DNA of 64,000 bases from Psychrobacillus sp042944905 (GCF_042944905.1 NZ_CP168496.1:2542001-2606000), one strand, 5' to 3'; numbered from the stretch's first letter, positions 36,222 through 49,300 are shown. Notes: generated from the sequence alone by a model not told the origin. A program made the numbers and translations.

Positions 36222-37921
36222 ATCGAGTCTAACTCCTCCGAAATAGCTACCCATAATTTTCGATGTGTATCCGTATTCACTTGCCGATTGGTAAACACTT
36301 CAATAATACGAACATCTTTCATTTTCTGCTGATTCAATACACGAACGAATTGTTCTTTTGAATGGACTGCATCATATTGTGCATCGTACATAGCACCTAT
36401 ATGTGAAAATTCTAAGCCCGTAGGTGTACCAAATAGGTGCTCAAAGTAATTTGTTTCACTCGATTGAGGTAAATAAGAAAAAATACCTCCACCATCATTG
36501 TTCATAATGACAATCGTTAAATCGGTTTGCTGAAATCTACTTACAATCAAACCATTTACATCATGTAAGAAAGCTAAATCCCCAATGAGTAAATAACCAG
36601 GACGCTTAGTTGCTGCCTGAACACCAAGTGCAGTAGAAACAACACCGTCTATCCCATTCGTTCCTCTGTTAGCATATATTTGGATATCCTTCGTAGTTTT
36701 ATTGAAAAATGTATCTACATCACGAATCGGCATACTACTACTTGCAAATAAATCTACACCATTTGATAGTGTTTCAAATAAAGTAGCTGCGAGTGCACCT
36801 TCGTCCTCTTCCACTTCTATATAAGCTTGAACATGTTTTGTAGCGATATCGTTCGCTTTTGTCCAATTTTCTAAATAGCTGGATGATTGTTTTTCTTCGA
36901 TTGGAATCCATAGTGAAGTAGCACCAACTTGAATATGGTGGGTAACGATATGCAAAGAGTCACGGAAAATAGGACTTTCATCTACAGCGATAAAAATGGT
37001 CGGTTTACATGCTTTTAAAAATTGTGTGAGCGGTTTAGAAACAGGCTGTGCACCAAAACGAACGACAACATCTGGAATAACAAAGTCTTTAAATGCATTT
37101 TCTTTTAAAATCGCATCATACTGATCAATACATAAAGGCAAACAATCTTCTGGAACTGAACAACGTAAATTAGACAAAGGATCTGCTAATATCGGCCATT
37201 GAACCTTTCTTGCAAACTCCCAAAAACCCGCCGTTGTTGGAAGAGAATCACCAACAATGATTAACCCTTTCTCATTCGTTTGCAATAAATCCTTGTACCA
37301 GCCAATAAACTCCACACTAGGCACAAGTTGCCCCATTTCCGTCTGACTTACCTGCACTACAGGATGTTGCTGCTCCATATTAATCAGAAGAGGCTCACGG
37401 AATGGTACATTAATATGAACTGGGCCCATTGGTAAGGCATTTGCTGTCGTAATTGCACGATGAATATGGCGTTCGATAAAAGGTAAACTTTCATTATTAT
37501 CCTCTGGTATTGGAAAATCTACAGACCATTTCACATGCTTTCCAAACAAATGTACTTGATCAATCGCTTGAGGTGCGCCAACTTCACGTAGTTCATGCGG
37601 ACGATCTGCTGTTACAACAAGTAACGGAATGCGAGCATAGTACGCCTCTACAATGGCAGGGAAGAAGTTCGCTGCTGCTGTCCCTGATGTACATAGTAAA
37701 ACGACTGGCAGTTTTTTTGCTTTCGCAATTCCCAATGCAAAGAATGCAGCTGAACGCTCATCGATTTGGCGATAAAAATGAAATCCTTCACTTTTTGCAA
37801 AGGCATATGCGAGTGGTGTCGATCTAGATCCAGGGCAGATGACGACATCTTCCACACCCGCTTGCTTTACTGTTTCAACGAATTGATTAACATATGACGT
37901 CAAATAAGCGCTATTATTCAT
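36203..37921 (-). CDS. menD: SEPHCHC synthase MenD (ThDP-dependent)
   Basis: 572 residues. Joins isochorismate and 2-oxoglutarate. Shows the N-terminal CPGSRSTPLAYAF motif, the ThDP-contacting glutamate region, and the diphosphate/Mg2+ motif GDLAFLHDVNGL..NNDGGGIFSYLP. Overlaps menF upstream by eight bases and menH downstream. Complete. Confidence 0.97.
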   Translation of the reverse strand: MNNSAYLTSYVNQFVETVKQAGVEDVVICPGSRSTPLAYAFAKSEGFHFYRQIDERSAAFFALGIAKAKKLPVVLLCTSGTAAANFFPAIVEAYYARIPLLVVTADRPHELREVGAPQAIDQVHLFGKHVKWSVDFPIPEDNNESLPFIERHIHRAITTANALPMGPVHINVPFREPLLINMEQQHPVVQVSQTEMGQLVPSVEFIGWYKDLLQTNEKGLIIVGDSLPTTAGFWEFARKVQWPILADPLSNLRCSVPEDCLPLCIDQYDAILKENAFKDFVIPDVVVRFGAQPVSKPLTQFLKACKPTIFIAVDESPIFRDSLHIVTHHIQVGATSLWIPIEEKQSSSYLENWTKANDIATKHVQAYIEVEEDEGALAATLFETLSNGVDLFASSSMPIRDVDTFFNKTTKDIQIYANRGTNGIDGVVSTALGVQAATKRPGYLLIGDLAFLHDVNGLIVSRFQQTDLTIVIMNNDGGGIFSYLPQSSETNYFEHLFGTPTGLEFSHIGAMYDAQYDAVHSKEQFVRVLNQQKMKDVRIIEVFTNRQVNTDTHRKLWVAISEELDSIWKVQM

Positions 37922-39275
37922 TCATATTCCCTCCAAGTGTCCGAAGCATTGGTCGAAACTTCACACGTGTTTCTTCAAATTCTTCTAAAGAGGAGGACTC
38001 AGCAACGATTCCACCGCCCGCATATAAGTAAGCATGCTCTTTTTCTAATAAAGCTGAGCGAATGCCAACCGCAAACTCACCGTCTCCTTCTGTATCTATC
38101 CAACCTATGGGTGCCGCATAGTATCCTCGATTCATTTGCTCCGATTCTCTAATGATGGTAACTGCTTCTTCTCTTGGCTCACCACCCATTGCCGGAGTCG
38201 GATGTAATGCTTCTACCAACTGAAAAAGTGATGCAGAATTTTTTAACTGACCTTGTATTGGGGTATGCAAATGCTGGATGTCTCTTATTTTAAGTAGTTT
38301 AGGTCTAGAAGGAACTTTCACTTCATCACAATATTGCTCAAAGACTTTATTAATCATATCCACGACATATTTATGCTCTGCTAAATTTTTCGGATCAGCT
38401 AATAAACTTTCACCAAGTTGTTTATCCTCAACTGATGTTTCACCGCGTTTAATAGAACCTGCAATTCCTGCCGAAAGTGCCTCTCCGTGCTCAACCTTTA
38501 CTAATCGTTCAGGTGTGGCACCAAAAAATATTTTATCGTCTTTCTCTAATCCAAATAAATAGCTTTCTGGTTGCTCTATGGAAGTATTATAAAGAACACT
38601 CGCAGAAGAAAAAACATCATCAAATGTAAGTTTTAAAGAACGTCCTATTACGACTTTTTTGACTTCATTTTCCTGAATTCTTTTTGTAACATCTTCTACT
38701 GCTTGTAAATATTTTTCTTTTAACCGATCTTCTCTTTCAACTAATCTAGACTTTGCATGATTTTTTAATTCTTTTACTTGAGACGTGTGTATTAACGCAT
38801 CTCTTTCGATTCGAAGTTGTTCAAACGTATCCATACTATTTTCTTCATCCGTTATTAAATGAATACTGACAAACGCTTGTTCATTTCGAATAACTAATTG
38901 AAAAGTAGATAATGTAAAAAATGCAGAAGGGAATGTATCCCACTCTGAAGAGATTTTATTGAATGGATCAAAGGAAAACCCACCAAAAAGAATAGGTGAT
39001 ACATCCGCTTTTTCCTTTAAATTTAACTGACATAACTCTTTCCATTTTGAAGCAATATCCTGATATCTATTCTCTTCAAGTTCATTGGCAATTGTATGAG
39101 CATGTCCTAATCCAACTAATGTAAAAGTCTTCTCCTTATTTTGCCAGAAAAAACGTTTACCTTTATAGTTTTCATCTCCTGCCTCAAAAAAAGCATGAGC
39201 GGATAATCTCGATACCTCTATTGTTTCCGTATAAAAACGTAATGTTGACTTCTTTTGGCCGGTGGTGTTCGGCAT
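37914..39275 (-). CDS. menF: Isochorismate synthase MenF
   Basis: 453 residues of the chorismate-utilising family; converts chorismate to isochorismate, the entry to menaquinone. Seen: HPTPAMGGEPREEA and YAGGGIVAESSSLEEFEET, both conserved around the Mg2+ and substrate site. GGAGG lies before the ATG. First gene of the menFDHBE operon, divergent from menA across a 160-bp promoter region in which I could not fix a promoter. Confidence 0.95.
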   Translation of the reverse strand: MPNTTGQKKSTLRFYTETIEVSRLSAHAFFEAGDENYKGKRFFWQNKEKTFTLVGLGHAHTIANELEENRYQDIASKWKELCQLNLKEKADVSPILFGGFSFDPFNKISSEWDTFPSAFFTLSTFQLVIRNEQAFVSIHLITDEENSMDTFEQLRIERDALIHTSQVKELKNHAKSRLVEREDRLKEKYLQAVEDVTKRIQENEVKKVVIGRSLKLTFDDVFSSASVLYNTSIEQPESYLFGLEKDDKIFFGATPERLVKVEHGEALSAGIAGSIKRGETSVEDKQLGESLLADPKNLAEHKYVVDMINKVFEQYCDEVKVPSRPKLLKIRDIQHLHTPIQGQLKNSASLFQLVEALHPTPAMGGEPREEAVTIIRESEQMNRGYYAAPIGWIDTEGDGEFAVGIRSALLEKEHAYLYAGGGIVAESSSLEEFEETRVKFRPMLRTLGGNMNE

Positions 39276-39436
39276 ATATATTACCTCCGTATAAATAACC
39301 TTTAAAATAAATAATGTATCTTATCGCTAAAATACTCTACCCTTAATCATACATCTTTCTGCGATTTTCGGCACACATTTAGGAGCGAAACTATGCTAAA
39401 ATTGATATTGATTCTTTTAAAGGAGAGAAAAAACCT

Positions 39437-40348
39437 ATGTCACATGAACTAAAAGCCGATACAGGATGGCGAGTTTGGTGGAAATTAACAAGACCACATA
39501 CATTGACTGCTTCATTTGCTCCAGTATTTTTAGGAACAATGATTGCTCTTTATTATGCAAATATTAACTGGCCACTATTTTTGGCTATGTTATTTGCTTG
39601 TCTTTTTATTCAAGCTGCAACGAATATGTTTAACGAATATTATGATTTTGCCCGAGGACTTGATCATGAAGAATCGGTAGGCATTGGTGGTGCAATTGTT
39701 CGAAATGGTGTCAAGCCAAAAACAGTAATGCAATTAGCATTATTACTTTATGCAATTGCTGCATTTCTAGGAATCTACATATGCTACGAAAGTTCTTGGA
39801 TGTTATTAATTGTGGGGGCACTCTCTATGGCTGTAGGATACTTCTATACTGGCGGGCCATATCCTATTGCATATACACCATTTGGGGAATTGTTTAGCGG
39901 ATTTTTCATGGGTATGTTAATTGTTTTAATAGCTACTTACATTCAAGTTGGTACTGTACCCAACTTCGCAATTTTACTTTCTGTTCCAAGTGCTCTACTT
40001 GTAGCAGGGATTATGCTTTCTAATAATACGAGAGATCTTGTAGAGGACAAAGCAGGCGGTAGAAAAACAATGGCAATACTTGTCGGTAGAAAAAACGCCG
40101 TTACCATCTTAGCAGCTTACTTTATCATCTCCTACCTATGGATTGTTGGCTTGGTTATTATGCAAGTTGTTACCCCTTGGACACTGTTAGTATTGCTAAG
40201 TATTAAAAAGCCAATTCATGCGATCAAATTATTTAGAGAAAAAGAGAACGCAATCGAAGTAGCACCGGCAATGAAGGATACAGCACTCACAAACACAATA
40301 TTTGTTTTTCTTCTTGGCATTGGGTTACTTTTAGGTTATTACATTTGA
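39437..40348 (+). CDS. menA: 1,4-dihydroxy-2-naphthoate prenyltransferase (MenA)
   Basis: 303 residues, eight to nine membrane helices, UbiA family. Attaches the polyprenyl chain to dihydroxynaphthoate in the membrane. The first Asp-rich motif is NMFNEYYDFARGLD and the second NNTRDLVEDKAGGRKT. AAAGGAGAG precedes the ATG. Followed at once by its terminator. Confidence 0.97.
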   Translation: MSHELKADTGWRVWWKLTRPHTLTASFAPVFLGTMIALYYANINWPLFLAMLFACLFIQAATNMFNEYYDFARGLDHEESVGIGGAIVRNGVKPKTVMQLALLLYAIAAFLGIYICYESSWMLLIVGALSMAVGYFYTGGPYPIAYTPFGELFSGFFMGMLIVLIATYIQVGTVPNFAILLSVPSALLVAGIMLSNNTRDLVEDKAGGRKTMAILVGRKNAVTILAAYFIISYLWIVGLVIMQVVTPWTLLVLLSIKKPIHAIKLFREKENAIEVAPAMKDTALTNTIFVFLLGIGLLLGYYI

Positions 40349-40358
40349 ATAGAACATC

Positions 40359-40395
40359 AAAACAGCTAGGAAGTCTATCTCTTCCTAGCTGTTTT
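40359..40395 (+). terminator. menA terminator
   Basis: AAAACAGCTAGGAA and TTCCTAGCTGTTTT form a 14-bp perfect stem followed by TT; sits 10 bases past the stop. Confidence 0.88.
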
Positions 40396-40429
40396 TGATA
40401 TGCTACTTTTTTGTATTTTGAGAAAAGAG

Positions 40430-40634
40430 CATGCGCCCATTAAGTGCATTTTGTCTTCTCTATTTCTAGAATGCTTTGGACGAAACATCATCTACACTAT
40501 TACCGTTGGAATTTTTGTGGATGTTTGTCCGTCGCCCTCTTGAAATACGCAAAGACATAATCCATTTGGTTGGATAATATGAGATTAGATACTTTCCTAC
40601 TCTTTTAAAAGCGGACGAAGATACAATTTCGAGC
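40430..40634 (+). repeat. Copy C of the dispersed hairpin element, deleted for its central hairpin
   Basis: Matches copies B and D at GCATTTTGTCTTCTC, GCTTTGGACGAAACAT, CTACACTATTACCG, TTTTTGTGGATG, TGTCCGTCGCCCTCTTG and TTTTAAAAGCGGACGAAG, but jumps from GTGGAT directly to GTTTGTCC. The hairpin and its T-run, about 50 bases lying between two GTGG-AT-like repeats, are gone. It also breaks off after ACAATTTCG, missing the 3' third. Confidence 0.8.
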
Positions 40635-40667
40635 ACAAAAGGTTTTTTTATTACGCGCAATATGAAC

Positions 40668-41330
40668 GGAATTTAGATAAAGTGCGTCTTAAGAAAGTTA
40701 CCGCTGGGATTTCCGCTGCAGGGCGGACGCTTTCCGCGGGCACGGCTTCAGCCGCTTCCTTCGCTTGCGCTCAGTCCAGGGTCTTCAGCTCATGCTATTC
40801 CCGCTGGAGTCGCCACCCTTTCGCTACAATCCCACAGAGCATTACTATCTATTCAGTGTAGTCGTACTATGACAAAAGTATCTTCTCTATTTATCTGGAT
40901 ACAATTGTTCAATAAATTATGTGCAACATTTTACACGATACTCGCAACTTATCTTCCATTTTACGCAACATTTTAGAGTGTATGTGCAATATAGGTTTTA
41001 TTACCTACAATGTTGATAGTGTCCAATTAATAAGTGTCGTCTCACGCCAAGTAAACCCTTTATATGGAGACATTGGTTTCTTCCATCCACTTATTAGATT
41101 TTATTTTAGAAAATACCTCATAAGATTGAATGGCAAGTAGTGAAGCTAATTGAGCTTGCAAATTTGATGGATAGAAGCAACAGGCGGCGACTCCGAAGGG
41201 ATCAGGGAGACAGATGAGACAGCACAAACGGCGCGCATGCGACGGTGCTGGCTCATCGCTCCCCCCTCGGAAAGCGTCCGCCTAGAGCGAAAATCCCAGC
41301 GGCGGTCACTAAGACGCATTATATAAACAA
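40668..41330. repeat. Composite inverted-repeat element of about 660 bp
   Basis: Outer arms at 40671-40715 (GTGCGTCTTAAG, CCGCTGGGATTTCCGCT) recur inverted at 41286-41325 (AGCGAAAATCCCAGCGGCGG, CTAAGACGCA). Just inside lie two GC-rich units in opposite orientation: 40700-40834 (GGCGGACGCTTTCCGCGGG .. GGAGTCGCC) and 41181-41304 (GGCGGCGACTCC .. GGAAAGCGTCCGCC, with hairpin GATGAGACAGCAC / GTGCTGGCTCATC). The AT-rich middle has a 21-bp periodic array. No transposase gene. Confidence 0.6.
40923..41006. repeat. Four direct repeats with an exact 21-bp period, second type
   Basis: GCAAC-type cores begin at 40923, 40944, 40965 and 40986 (GCAACATTTTAC, GCAACTTATCTT, GCAACATTTTAG, GCAATATAGG). Motif differs from the array at 32970 but the period is the same. 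A 73-codon frame (40919-41140) crosses the array and is judged fortuitous. Confidence 0.65.
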
Positions 41331-41460
41331 TGCGTTTCTTACCCGCTTTAATAAGAGCGATGCTAGTTTATATAGATACTTCATAGATAAAATTTAGGGG
41401 GAATTTTTGTGGATTCCTAGCATCCAAAATTCATATACTTTTTTATTTCTAGAAATAAGA
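41331..41460. other. AT-rich sequence between the composite repeat and the tRNA operon terminator
   Basis: No gene, promoter or strong hairpin seen. Confidence 0.4.
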
Positions 41461-41496
41461 AAAAAAGGGTAATCATAATAAATGATTACCCTTTTT
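41461..41496 (-). terminator. Terminator of the rRNA-tRNA operon
   Basis: AAAAAGGGTAATCAT and ATGATTACCCTTTTT form a 15-bp stem 11 bases past the last tRNA; T-run on the minus strand. Confidence 0.88.
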
Positions 41497-41507
41497 CTTT
41501 AAATTTA

Positions 41508-41579
41508 TGACCCCTACGGGATTCGAACCCGTGTTACCGCCGTGAAAGGGCGGTGTCTTAACCGCTTGACCAAGGGGCC
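41508..41579 (-). tRNA. tRNA-Glu (UUC)
   Basis: Acceptor GGCCCCT/AGGGGTC, anticodon TTC in CCGCCCTTTCACGGCGG, T-loop GTTCGAATC. CCA not encoded. Last gene of the cluster. Confidence 0.95.
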
Positions 41580-41585
41580 TATATA

Positions 41586-41676
41586 TGGCGGAGAAGGAGG
41601 GATTTGAACCCTCGCGCCGGTTGCCCGACCTACACCCTTAGCAGGGGCGCCTCTTCAGCCACTTGAGTACTTCCCC
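41586..41676 (-). tRNA. tRNA-Ser (GCU)
   Basis: Anticodon GCT, long variable arm, discriminator G, CCA encoded. 91 bases. Confidence 0.95.
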
Positions 41677-41683
41677 ATATATA

Positions 41684-41758
41684 TGGCTCCGAAGGTAGGA
41701 CTCGAACCTACGACCAATCGATTAACAGTCGATTGCTCTACCACTGAGCTACTTCGGA
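41684..41758 (-). tRNA. tRNA-Asn (GUU)
   Basis: Acceptor TCCGAAG, anticodon GTT in TCGACTGTTAATCGA, CCA encoded. Confidence 0.95.
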
Positions 41759-41762
41759 ATAA

Positions 41763-41839
<77 letters not shown>

Positions 41840-41844
41840 ATTAT

Positions 41845-41918
41845 TGGAGCGGGTGAAGAGAATCGAACTCTCATCATCAGCTTGGAAGGCTGAGGTTTTA
41901 CCACTAAACTACACCCGC
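41845..41918 (-). tRNA. tRNA-Gly (UCC)
   Basis: Acceptor GCGGGTG, anticodon TCC in CAGCCTTCCAAGCTG, CCA encoded. In the B. subtilis trnB order a tRNA-His would lie between this gene and tRNA-Phe; none is present here. Confidence 0.95.
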
Positions 41919-41925
41919 ATCATGA

Positions 41926-41998
41926 TGGCTCAGGACGGAATCGAACCGCCGACACAAGGATTTTCAGTCCTTTGCTCTACCGACTGAGCTACTGAGCC
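41926..41998 (-). tRNA. tRNA-Phe (GAA)
   Basis: Acceptor GGCTCAG/CTGAGCC, anticodon GAA, CCA not encoded. Confidence 0.95.
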
Positions 41999-42166
41999 TC
42001 TTCTATTTACGCTAAGCGGCGCATATCTCGTCAACAACACTAGTTCAATTAGTCACGTACTTGAGTACGTTTCTTCTTTCACACGATTGCTTCCTTGATT
42101 TGCTTGCTTATCCTAAATCTCTAATAAATATGTACTGTTTTATATCTATTAAAACTTATAAATAAA
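41999..42166 (-). other. 168-bp spacer splitting the tRNA cluster
   Basis: All other tRNA spacers are 4-30 bases. On the minus strand the spacer contains a palindrome ACGTAC-TTGA-GTACGT (42056-42071) and a TTGACG (42030-42035) followed by T/A-rich sequence that might act as a weak promoter for the last six tRNAs; the -10 is not convincing. No hidden tRNA-His found. Confidence 0.5.
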
Positions 42167-42242
42167 TGGCGGTCCCGACCGGGATCGAACCGGCGATCTC
42201 CTGCGTGACAGGCAGGCATGTTAACCGCTACACCACGGGACC
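42167..42242 (-). tRNA. tRNA-Asp (GUC)
   Basis: Acceptor GGTCCCG/CGGGACC, anticodon GTC, CCA encoded. Confidence 0.95.
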
Positions 42243-42245
42243 ATT

Positions 42246-42320
<75 letters not shown>

Positions 42321-42397
42321 ACAATAATATACATCTTAATATTAGCTTAATTTTTAAATAATGATAATTTTCATTTCCATCAACAATGTATTAAAAA

Positions 42398-42490
42398 TGG
42401 AGGAGGAAGAGGGATTCGAACCCCCGCGCGGTATGACCCGCCTGTCGGTTTTCAAGACCGATCCCTTCAGCCAGACTTGGGTATTCCTCC
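42398..42490 (-). tRNA. tRNA-Ser (UGA)
   Basis: Acceptor GGAGGAA/TTCCTCC, anticodon TGA in CGGTCTTGAAAACCG, long variable arm, CCA encoded. The discriminator base reads U where serine tRNAs normally have G. Confidence 0.93.
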
Positions 42491-42500
42491 AAAATATTGT

Positions 42501-42577
42501 TGGTGGACCTTGCAGGACTCGAACCTGCGACCGGACGGTTATGAGCCGTCTGCTCTAACCAACTGAGCTAAAGGTCC
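42501..42577 (-). tRNA. tRNA-Ile2 (CAU, lysidine-modified)
   Basis: Anticodon CAT. Acceptor GGACCTT and D-arm TAGCTCAGTTGGTTAGAGC match B. subtilis tRNA-Ile2, whose C34 is converted to lysidine by TilS to read AUA; not an elongator Met. CCA encoded. Confidence 0.85.
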
Positions 42578-42583
42578 TTAAGA

Positions 42584-42657
42584 TGGCGGCAGAGGGAGTC
42601 GAACCCACGACCTTTCGGGTATGAACCGAATGCTCTAGCCAGCTGAGCTACGCCGCC
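42584..42657 (-). tRNA. Elongator tRNA-Met (CAU)
   Basis: Starts GGCGGCGTAGCTCAGCTGGC as Bacillus elongator tRNA-Met; anticodon CAT; CCA not encoded. Confidence 0.9.
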
Positions 42658-42685
42658 AAGATCTTTAAGTGTTTCAAAATTAAAA

Positions 42686-42761
42686 TGGTGGAGCCTAGCG
42701 GGATCGAACCGCTGACCTCCTGCGTGCAAGGCAGGCGCTCTCCCAGCTGAGCTAAGGCCCC
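42686..42761 (-). tRNA. tRNA-Ala (UGC)
   Basis: Acceptor GGGGCCT/AGGCTCC with the G3-U70 pair diagnostic for alanine; anticodon TGC; CCA encoded. Confidence 0.95.
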
Positions 42762-42774
42762 ATTTTTTAATAAC

Positions 42775-42851
42775 TGGTCGGGAAGACAGGATTCGAACCT
42801 GCGACCCCTTGGTCCCAAACCAAGTGCTCTACCAAGCTGAGCTACTTCCCG
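42775..42851 (-). tRNA. tRNA-Pro (UGG)
   Basis: Starts CGGGAAG; anticodon TGG in the loop TTTGGGA; CCA encoded. Confidence 0.95.
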
Positions 42852-42858
42852 TTATAAA

Positions 42859-42935
42859 TGGTGCGCTCGGCAGGACTTGAACCTGCAACCTCTTGATTCG
42901 TAGTCAAGTGCTCTATCCAATTGAGCTACGAGCGC
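42859..42935 (-). tRNA. tRNA-Arg (ACG)
   Basis: Acceptor GCGCTCG; anticodon ACG (A34 to inosine); CCA encoded. Confidence 0.95.
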
Positions 42936-42953
42936 ATATTTCTTTCATAAAAG

Positions 42954-43042
42954 TGGTGCCGAGGACCGGAATCGAACCGGTACGGTAGTCACCTACCGCA
43001 GGATTTTAAGTCCTGTGCGTCTGCCAGTTCCGCCACCCCGGC
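42954..43042 (-). tRNA. tRNA-Leu (UAA)
   Basis: Acceptor GCCGGGG; anticodon TAA; long variable arm; CCA encoded. Confidence 0.95.
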
Positions 43043-43057
43043 ACTTAAATGAATCTT

Positions 43058-43132
43058 TGGAGCGGAAGACGAGGTTCGAACTCGCGACCCCCACCTTGGC
43101 AAGGTGGTGTTCTACCACTGAACTACTTCCGC
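43058..43132 (-). tRNA. tRNA-Gly (GCC)
   Basis: Acceptor GCGGAAG; anticodon GCC in CACCTTGCCAAGGTG; CCA encoded. Confidence 0.95.
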
Positions 43133-43148
43133 TCGGTTATGAAATTAA

Positions 43149-43233
43149 TGGTGCGGGTGAAGGGAGTCGAACCCCCACGCCTTGCGGCGCTAGATCCTAA
43201 GTCTAGTGCGTCTGCCAGTTCCGCCACACCCGC
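43149..43233 (-). tRNA. tRNA-Leu (UAG)
   Basis: Acceptor GCGGGTG; anticodon TAG; long variable arm; CCA encoded. Confidence 0.95.
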
Positions 43234-43257
43234 ATACATAATTCACTTTAAAAGTGA

Positions 43258-43330
43258 TGAGCCATGTAGGATTCGAACCTACGACCCTCTGATTAAAAGT
43301 CAGATGCTCTACCAACTGAGCTAATGGCTC
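43258..43330 (-). tRNA. tRNA-Lys (UUU)
   Basis: Acceptor GAGCCAT/ATGGCTC; anticodon TTT; CCA not encoded. Confidence 0.95.
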
Positions 43331-43336
43331 GAAAAA

Positions 43337-43412
<76 letters not shown>

Positions 43413-43425
43413 AATTGTAGAAAAA

Positions 43426-43501
43426 TGGTGGAGGATGACGGGCTCGAACCGCCGACCCTCTGCTTGTAAGGCAGATGCTCTCCCAGCTGAGCTAATCCTC
43501 C
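43426..43501 (-). tRNA. tRNA-Val (UAC)
   Basis: Acceptor GGAGGAT/ATCCTCC; anticodon TAC; CCA encoded. First tRNA after the 5S gene. Confidence 0.95.
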
Positions 43502-43602
43502 TGGGTAATATTACAATAAGTAAGGCATTTTTGCGTCAACTTCATTTGTTCTAGTAGTCAATTACTTTAATTTCCTTACTACTTTTTATGTATTTATTGC
43601 AA

Positions 43603-43719
<117 letters not shown>

Positions 43720-43842
43720 TTGAATAATTATTGAAAGACAAGTTTTATTATAACAACTCTGTAGAAAATTACAAGAGTTTTTTTAAAAAAATTATTCTTT
43801 CAAAACTGAATAAAAGACATTGATGTATACAAATTCATATTT

Positions 43843-46768
<2,926 letters not shown>

Positions 46769-46933
46769 TAATTCGGCTTCCAATTAAAATTGAAACCCTG
46801 AAAAATAGTAGTTAAAAATACTACGCAAAATATAATCACAAAAGTGATTACAAATTGAATTTCTTGAATTTGTTTCTTTCAATGTCATTTTATCCAGTTT
46901 TCAAAGAACAAGTTTTCAAATGCTCATAAAAAT

Positions 46934-46976
46934 GAACATTCAAAACTGAACTGCAAAACGTTAAGATACAGATAAA
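46934..46976 (-). other. 3' arm of the 16S precursor processing stem
   Basis: Transcribed as TCTTAACGTTTTGC then TTCAGTTTTGAATGTTC, complementary to 48719-48752, so leader and spacer form a long stem around 16S, the expected RNase III site. Confidence 0.7.
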
Positions 46977-46996
46977 AATCTGTATTCCGATATTAT

Positions 46997-48556
<1,560 letters not shown>

Positions 48557-48718
48557 TAGAGAACTTAAAAAGCTCACTTGCACACGAAGTGCTGGCATCG
48601 ACGTCGCCACACGGATGTGGCGCTTTCAGTCGATGTTCATTACATTGGCATCATCATTAAATGATGTCCAAATAGTTTTGCTATCGGACTAACCGAGGTC
48701 AGTCTTTCAAGCTATATT

Positions 48719-48752
48719 TCTTAACGTTTTGCATGTTCAGTTTTCAATGTTC
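48719..48752 (-). other. 5' arm of the 16S precursor processing stem
   Basis: Transcribed as GAACATTGAAAACTGAACAT then GCAAAACGTTAAGA; pairs with 46934-46976 beyond the other end of the 16S gene. Confidence 0.7.
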
Positions 48753-48792
48753 ATGTTGTGTATGTTGTCGTGTTGTTTTTGACGACTTTATT

Positions 48793-48821
48793 AGTATATC
48801 TTCTTTCAATAACGATGTCAA
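48793..48821 (-). promoter_or_regulatory. rRNA promoter P2
   Basis: On the minus strand TTGACA (48816-48821), 17-base spacer, TATACT (48793-48798). A consensus -35 with near-consensus -10 for sigma A. Confidence 0.88.
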
Positions 48822-48876
48822 CAACTTTTTTAACTTTTTCAAAAGTGTTTGTCTGTCGTTCTGAAGGACAATTATT

Positions 48877-48905
48877 AGTATACCCAGTATTGAAATGAAA
48901 ATCAA
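48877..48905 (-). promoter_or_regulatory. rRNA promoter P1
   Basis: On the minus strand TTGATT (48900-48905), 17-base spacer, TATACT (48877-48882), 84 bases upstream of P2 and with the same TATACTAATAA downstream context, the tandem arrangement usual for Bacillus rrn operons. Confidence 0.82.
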
Positions 48906-49300
48906 CACCTTTTTTAAAAAAATTATACTTTATCAACTATTATTGTTCTATAGGAGTATACAAACCCTTATATGACACCATTTTAATACGAATATTAAAT
49001 CTGCTTAACTCTTTAGTTAGAGGAAAAAAAGGAACTTTACCAATATAAACGCAATGCAGAGGTCTAGTAATAACTCGAATTAGTGGTGACAACATAAAAC
49101 AAAACGTAATGAGAATTAGGCATCCCATTCCCCTTAATAAAAATAGTCTTCCTTGTTGGGAGTGCTATCATCACAATTAATCCAATTATGATTACATCAA
49201 TATAAGTAAAGTAAACTAAACGAAAGAAGTTCAATTGTTAATGACGTGAGAAGAAACATATCTTCTTTATAAAGAGATAAATAAAGCGGGGGAATTTTTG

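Larger units (their letters stand above)
48557..49297. other. rRNA operon leader and promoter region; intergenic to the MgtC-like gene
   Basis: Holds two sigma-A promoters (listed), the leader arm of the 16S stem, and a doubtful minus-strand 62-codon frame at 48940-49128 (MGCLILITFCFMLSPL, one hydrophobic segment) whose AAGGGGA is too close to the ATG. No other gene seen. Confidence 0.6.

Noticed and set aside
40919..41140. 73-codon frame in the composite repeat
   Set aside because: It overlaps a 21-bp periodic array and has no ribosome binding site; a 21-bp period keeps frame open by chance.
48940..49128. 62-codon minus-strand frame upstream of the rRNA promoters
   Set aside because: Ribosome binding site too close to the ATG, no homology recognised; left as doubtful, not called a gene.
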